A program made the translations under genes and the position numbers. A stretch of 64,000 bases of DNA from JAKZVK01 sp965261065 (GTDB lineage Bacteria; Acidobacteriota; Terriglobia; Bryobacterales; UBA6623): contig OZ253444.1 of NCBI GenBank assembly GCA_965261065.1, positions 1,488,001-1,552,000 on the forward strand, in the 5' to 3' direction. The first letter of the stretch is position 1, and each line of letters begins with the position of its first letter. A model generated the notes under the pieces. It saw only the letters and a list, made by a program, of their open reading frames with translations, did not search any database and was not told where the DNA came from. Shown here one piece after another: positions 62,222 through 64,000 of this stretch.

Positions 62222-63025
62222 CTATTGAGCCTCCGATTCCTGATCAAACTTACGCGCGTGGATGCGGCCCACGTCCCACATGTAATGGACCACCGGGAAG
62301 TTGTCGACCGCGCGCGTCAAGTGTCTCCGCGCCGCTTCGGTGTTGCCGGCCACGTGCTCGAAGAGGCCGCGGTAGAGGTGAGCGTAGAACAGCCGGTCAT
62401 TCAGCTCGGCGGCGTTGGGGTAACCGTGCTCGGCGGCCTGCATGACCTCGGCCGTCGTGGCCTTGCCCCGGTACACCTCGTAGATCTGCTTCATCGGCAC
62501 GCGGCTGTCGCCTTCGATCTTGAGCGCAAAGTTGCGAGCCTCCTCCACGCCCTTCGCTTGCGCCATGCAAAGAAAGTGAAAGATCCCGTTTTCGTAGTCG
62601 TTCGGGTTCACGGTCCGCTGTGACAGCTCGAACTGTTTCCAGCAGGCCTCGTAGCGCCCGGCGTAGAAGTAAGAGATCCCCCGCTGCCAATGGTTCTGGG
62701 CCTTCGGGGGCTCGAGTTCAATCTCTTTGTCGAAATCGGCGATGGAATCCTCGAACCGGCCCAACTTGAAGTACAGCGCCCCGCGGCGGCCGTAGGCCAG
62801 TGGAAGCGCGGGGCTGAGCTCGACCACCCGGTCGTAGTCGCCGAGGGTCTCGTCGTACTCCTGGCGATGCTCGAAGACGGTTCCCCGAACGAAAAATCCG
62901 GTCGGGTCGCTCGGGGCGGCCTCAATGGCCTGACCGGCCAGATCGAACGCTTCGTCAATCCGTCCATCTTTGTACGCCGTAATGGCGCCGCTGAGCAGAT
63001 CTTGGCCCGACGCCAGCGGAGCCAT
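62222..63025 (-). CDS. Exported TPR-repeat protein
   Basis: About 267 residues with at least four TPR-like motifs (GRIDEAFDLAGQAIEAAPSD, DETLGDYDRVVELSPALPLA, FEDSIADFDKEIELEPPKAQ). The N-terminus is uncertain: MAPLASGQ at 63025 gives a very short signal, while a good signal-like stretch (MLHAALIATSLIAP) lies upstream in another frame. This suggests a frameshift near 63040 or a TTG start. Followed immediately by the DUF2461 gene. Confidence 0.65.
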   Translation of the reverse strand: MAPLASGQDLLSGAITAYKDGRIDEAFDLAGQAIEAAPSDPTGFFVRGTVFEHRQEYDETLGDYDRVVELSPALPLAYGRRGALYFKLGRFEDSIADFDKEIELEPPKAQNHWQRGISYFYAGRYEACWKQFELSQRTVNPNDYENGIFHFLCMAQAKGVEEARNFALKIEGDSRVPMKQIYEVYRGKATTAEVMQAAEHGYPNAAELNDRLFYAHLYRGLFEHVAGNTEAARRHLTRAVDNFPVVHYMWDVGRIHARKFDQESEAQ

Positions 63026-63267
63026 CAGGAGCAAGGCGCTATCAGAGAGGTCGCGATCAGCGCCGCATGCAGCATCTGTCCAATCATAAACCGCTCCGCC
63101 CCTCGGCCGCGCGCGGGCTGTAGCCGGCCTATCGGTGAGGGATCGGAAGCACGCCGTCCGACGCCCATCTTGGTTGCCCATCTTGCCGAGCTTTGCATGA
63201 CCGCTGGCATGTCAGGGCAGTTTCTGCGATAATGGGGCCGATTCTACAGATCTAATCCCAAATCGAG

Positions 63268-63744
63268 ATGAATCGCAGAACGGTTCTGTCCTTCTTCGCG
63301 GTCTTCTCGCTTGCGAATGCCACTTCGCCGGCCTTGCTGGCTGGTATCCCCAGCAAAAAAGCGGTCTATCGTGGCGGGACGCTCACGCAGCCCGCGCCCG
63401 AGACGACCGGCACGGTCAACACCGCGGAGCAGGACCATTTCACCTTCGAGTACCGGTCAGGGATCTTCCGAATCCCCTACGAGCGAATCAATTCGCTCGA
63501 ATACGGACAAAAGGCGGGCCGCCGTCTGGGGCTCGCAATCGTCTTCACCCCGGCGCTGCTCCTTTCGAGAAAGCGCAAACACTTCCTGACGATCGGCTTT
63601 CTCGACAGCCAAGGGCAGCAGCAGGCGGCGGTTTTTGAGCTCGGCAAGAAGATCGTTCGCACCACCCTGGCCGGCGTCGAGGCCCGCACCGGCATGGCCA
63701 TCGTGTATCAGGATGAAGCCGCCCGCGAGTCGACCGACCGATGA
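63268..63744 (+). CDS. Hypothetical exported protein
   Basis: A 158-residue protein with signal peptide (RTVLSFFAVFSLANATSPAL). The mature part has an HFTFEYRSGIFRIPYERINS segment and a hydrophobic VFTPALLLSRKRKHFLTIGF stretch. No family known to me. Its stop overlaps the next start by ATGA. Confidence 0.65.
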   Translation: MNRRTVLSFFAVFSLANATSPALLAGIPSKKAVYRGGTLTQPAPETTGTVNTAEQDHFTFEYRSGIFRIPYERINSLEYGQKAGRRLGLAIVFTPALLLSRKRKHFLTIGFLDSQGQQQAAVFELGKKIVRTTLAGVEARTGMAIVYQDEAARESTDR

Positions 63745-64000
63745 GGCGACCCGTGACAGTCTTAAGCCGTACCTTGTGGATGACCGCGGTGCTTTCGCTG
63801 TTGGGCGCCGGGTTCTCTCCCATTCCGCTATTCGCCTCGGAGGGTCCGGCGGCGCCGGCATCGACGCAGGGCGCGAAACTGTTGTCCGTCCGCTCGGTCT
63901 ACGTGGATGAACTCCACGGCGGAGCGGCCGGCAAGCGCATTCGTGACATGATCATCGGCAGCATCCAGCGCACGGGCCTGTTCACGATCACCGAAGACAA
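63741..64000 (+). CDS. Hypothetical exported protein (partial)
   Basis: ATG at 63741 with a signal-like N-terminus (TLWMTAVLSLLGAGFSPIPL) followed by LLSVRSVYVDELHGGAAGKR and IRDMIIGSIQRTGLFTITED, a start common in small exported acidobacterial proteins. Cut by the window end. Confidence 0.6.
   Translation, partial: MRRPVTVLSRTLWMTAVLSLLGAGFSPIPLFASEGPAAPASTQGAKLLSVRSVYVDELHGGAAGKRIRDMIIGSIQRTGLFTITED

Overview
This is a GC-rich bacterial chromosome segment. Large DUF1549-type lipoprotein-like genes, a YncE/phosphoesterase fusion, HDOD and GAF-SpoIIE regulators, Omp85 assembly genes and many insertion sequences suggest a Gram-negative member of the Acidobacteriota or a relative. That placement is inferred from gene content; no rRNA or other marker is present.

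Left part (1-36 kb). A partial Nramp-type transporter is paired with a PRC/MgtE_N/CBS protein. Methylmalonate-semialdehyde dehydrogenase follows, then an IS481-family element. A leftward RND efflux operon (adaptor, pump 1, pump 2) runs from 15.6 to 5.5 kb. Pump 1 is split by an IS110/IS1111-type element whose 3' end is present twice in tandem. Next come a DUF3592 protein, bamA and skp (outer-membrane biogenesis), a MaoC hydratase, a thioredoxin-fold protein, lysA, a GAF-GAF-SpoIIE phosphatase, deoC, a zinc-ribbon/TPR protein, an HDOD protein, a NifU-like scaffold, anmK, mutS and a secreted enolase-superfamily enzyme. A 226-bp MITE-like inverted repeat sits between mutS and anmK.

Island (36,240-50,976). 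A class I aldolase gene (DhnA/LsrF-like) is cut in two: its last 66 codons lie at 36 kb and its first 185 codons at 51 kb. The 14.7 kb between is bounded by a perfect 5-bp repeat (CTTAA) and begins exactly at the left inverted repeat of an IS1380-family element. Removing it restores the reading frame at the junction. It carries IS1380 copies, IS5 and IS4 remnants, an SSB fragment, a PD-(D/E)XK nuclease ORF, an ankyrin-repeat gene, a Cas3-HD remnant, an exonuclease I-like gene, integrases and integrase fragments, a ParA/ribbon-helix-helix pair with a striking operator array, a holin-like membrane protein, and fragments of a restriction methyltransferase and Mrr. It reads as a defence and mobile-DNA graveyard. 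Its ends fit ISEcp1-like one-ended transposition.

Right part (51-64 kb). Leftward genes for homoserine dehydrogenase, a beta-propeller/phosphoesterase, a VapBC-type pair, NAD synthetase, a methyltransferase, an A-type Fe-S carrier, a DUF1549 protein, a DUF2461 protein and a TPR protein are followed by two rightward secreted-protein genes, the last cut by the window end. No tRNA, rRNA or CRISPR array was recognised.
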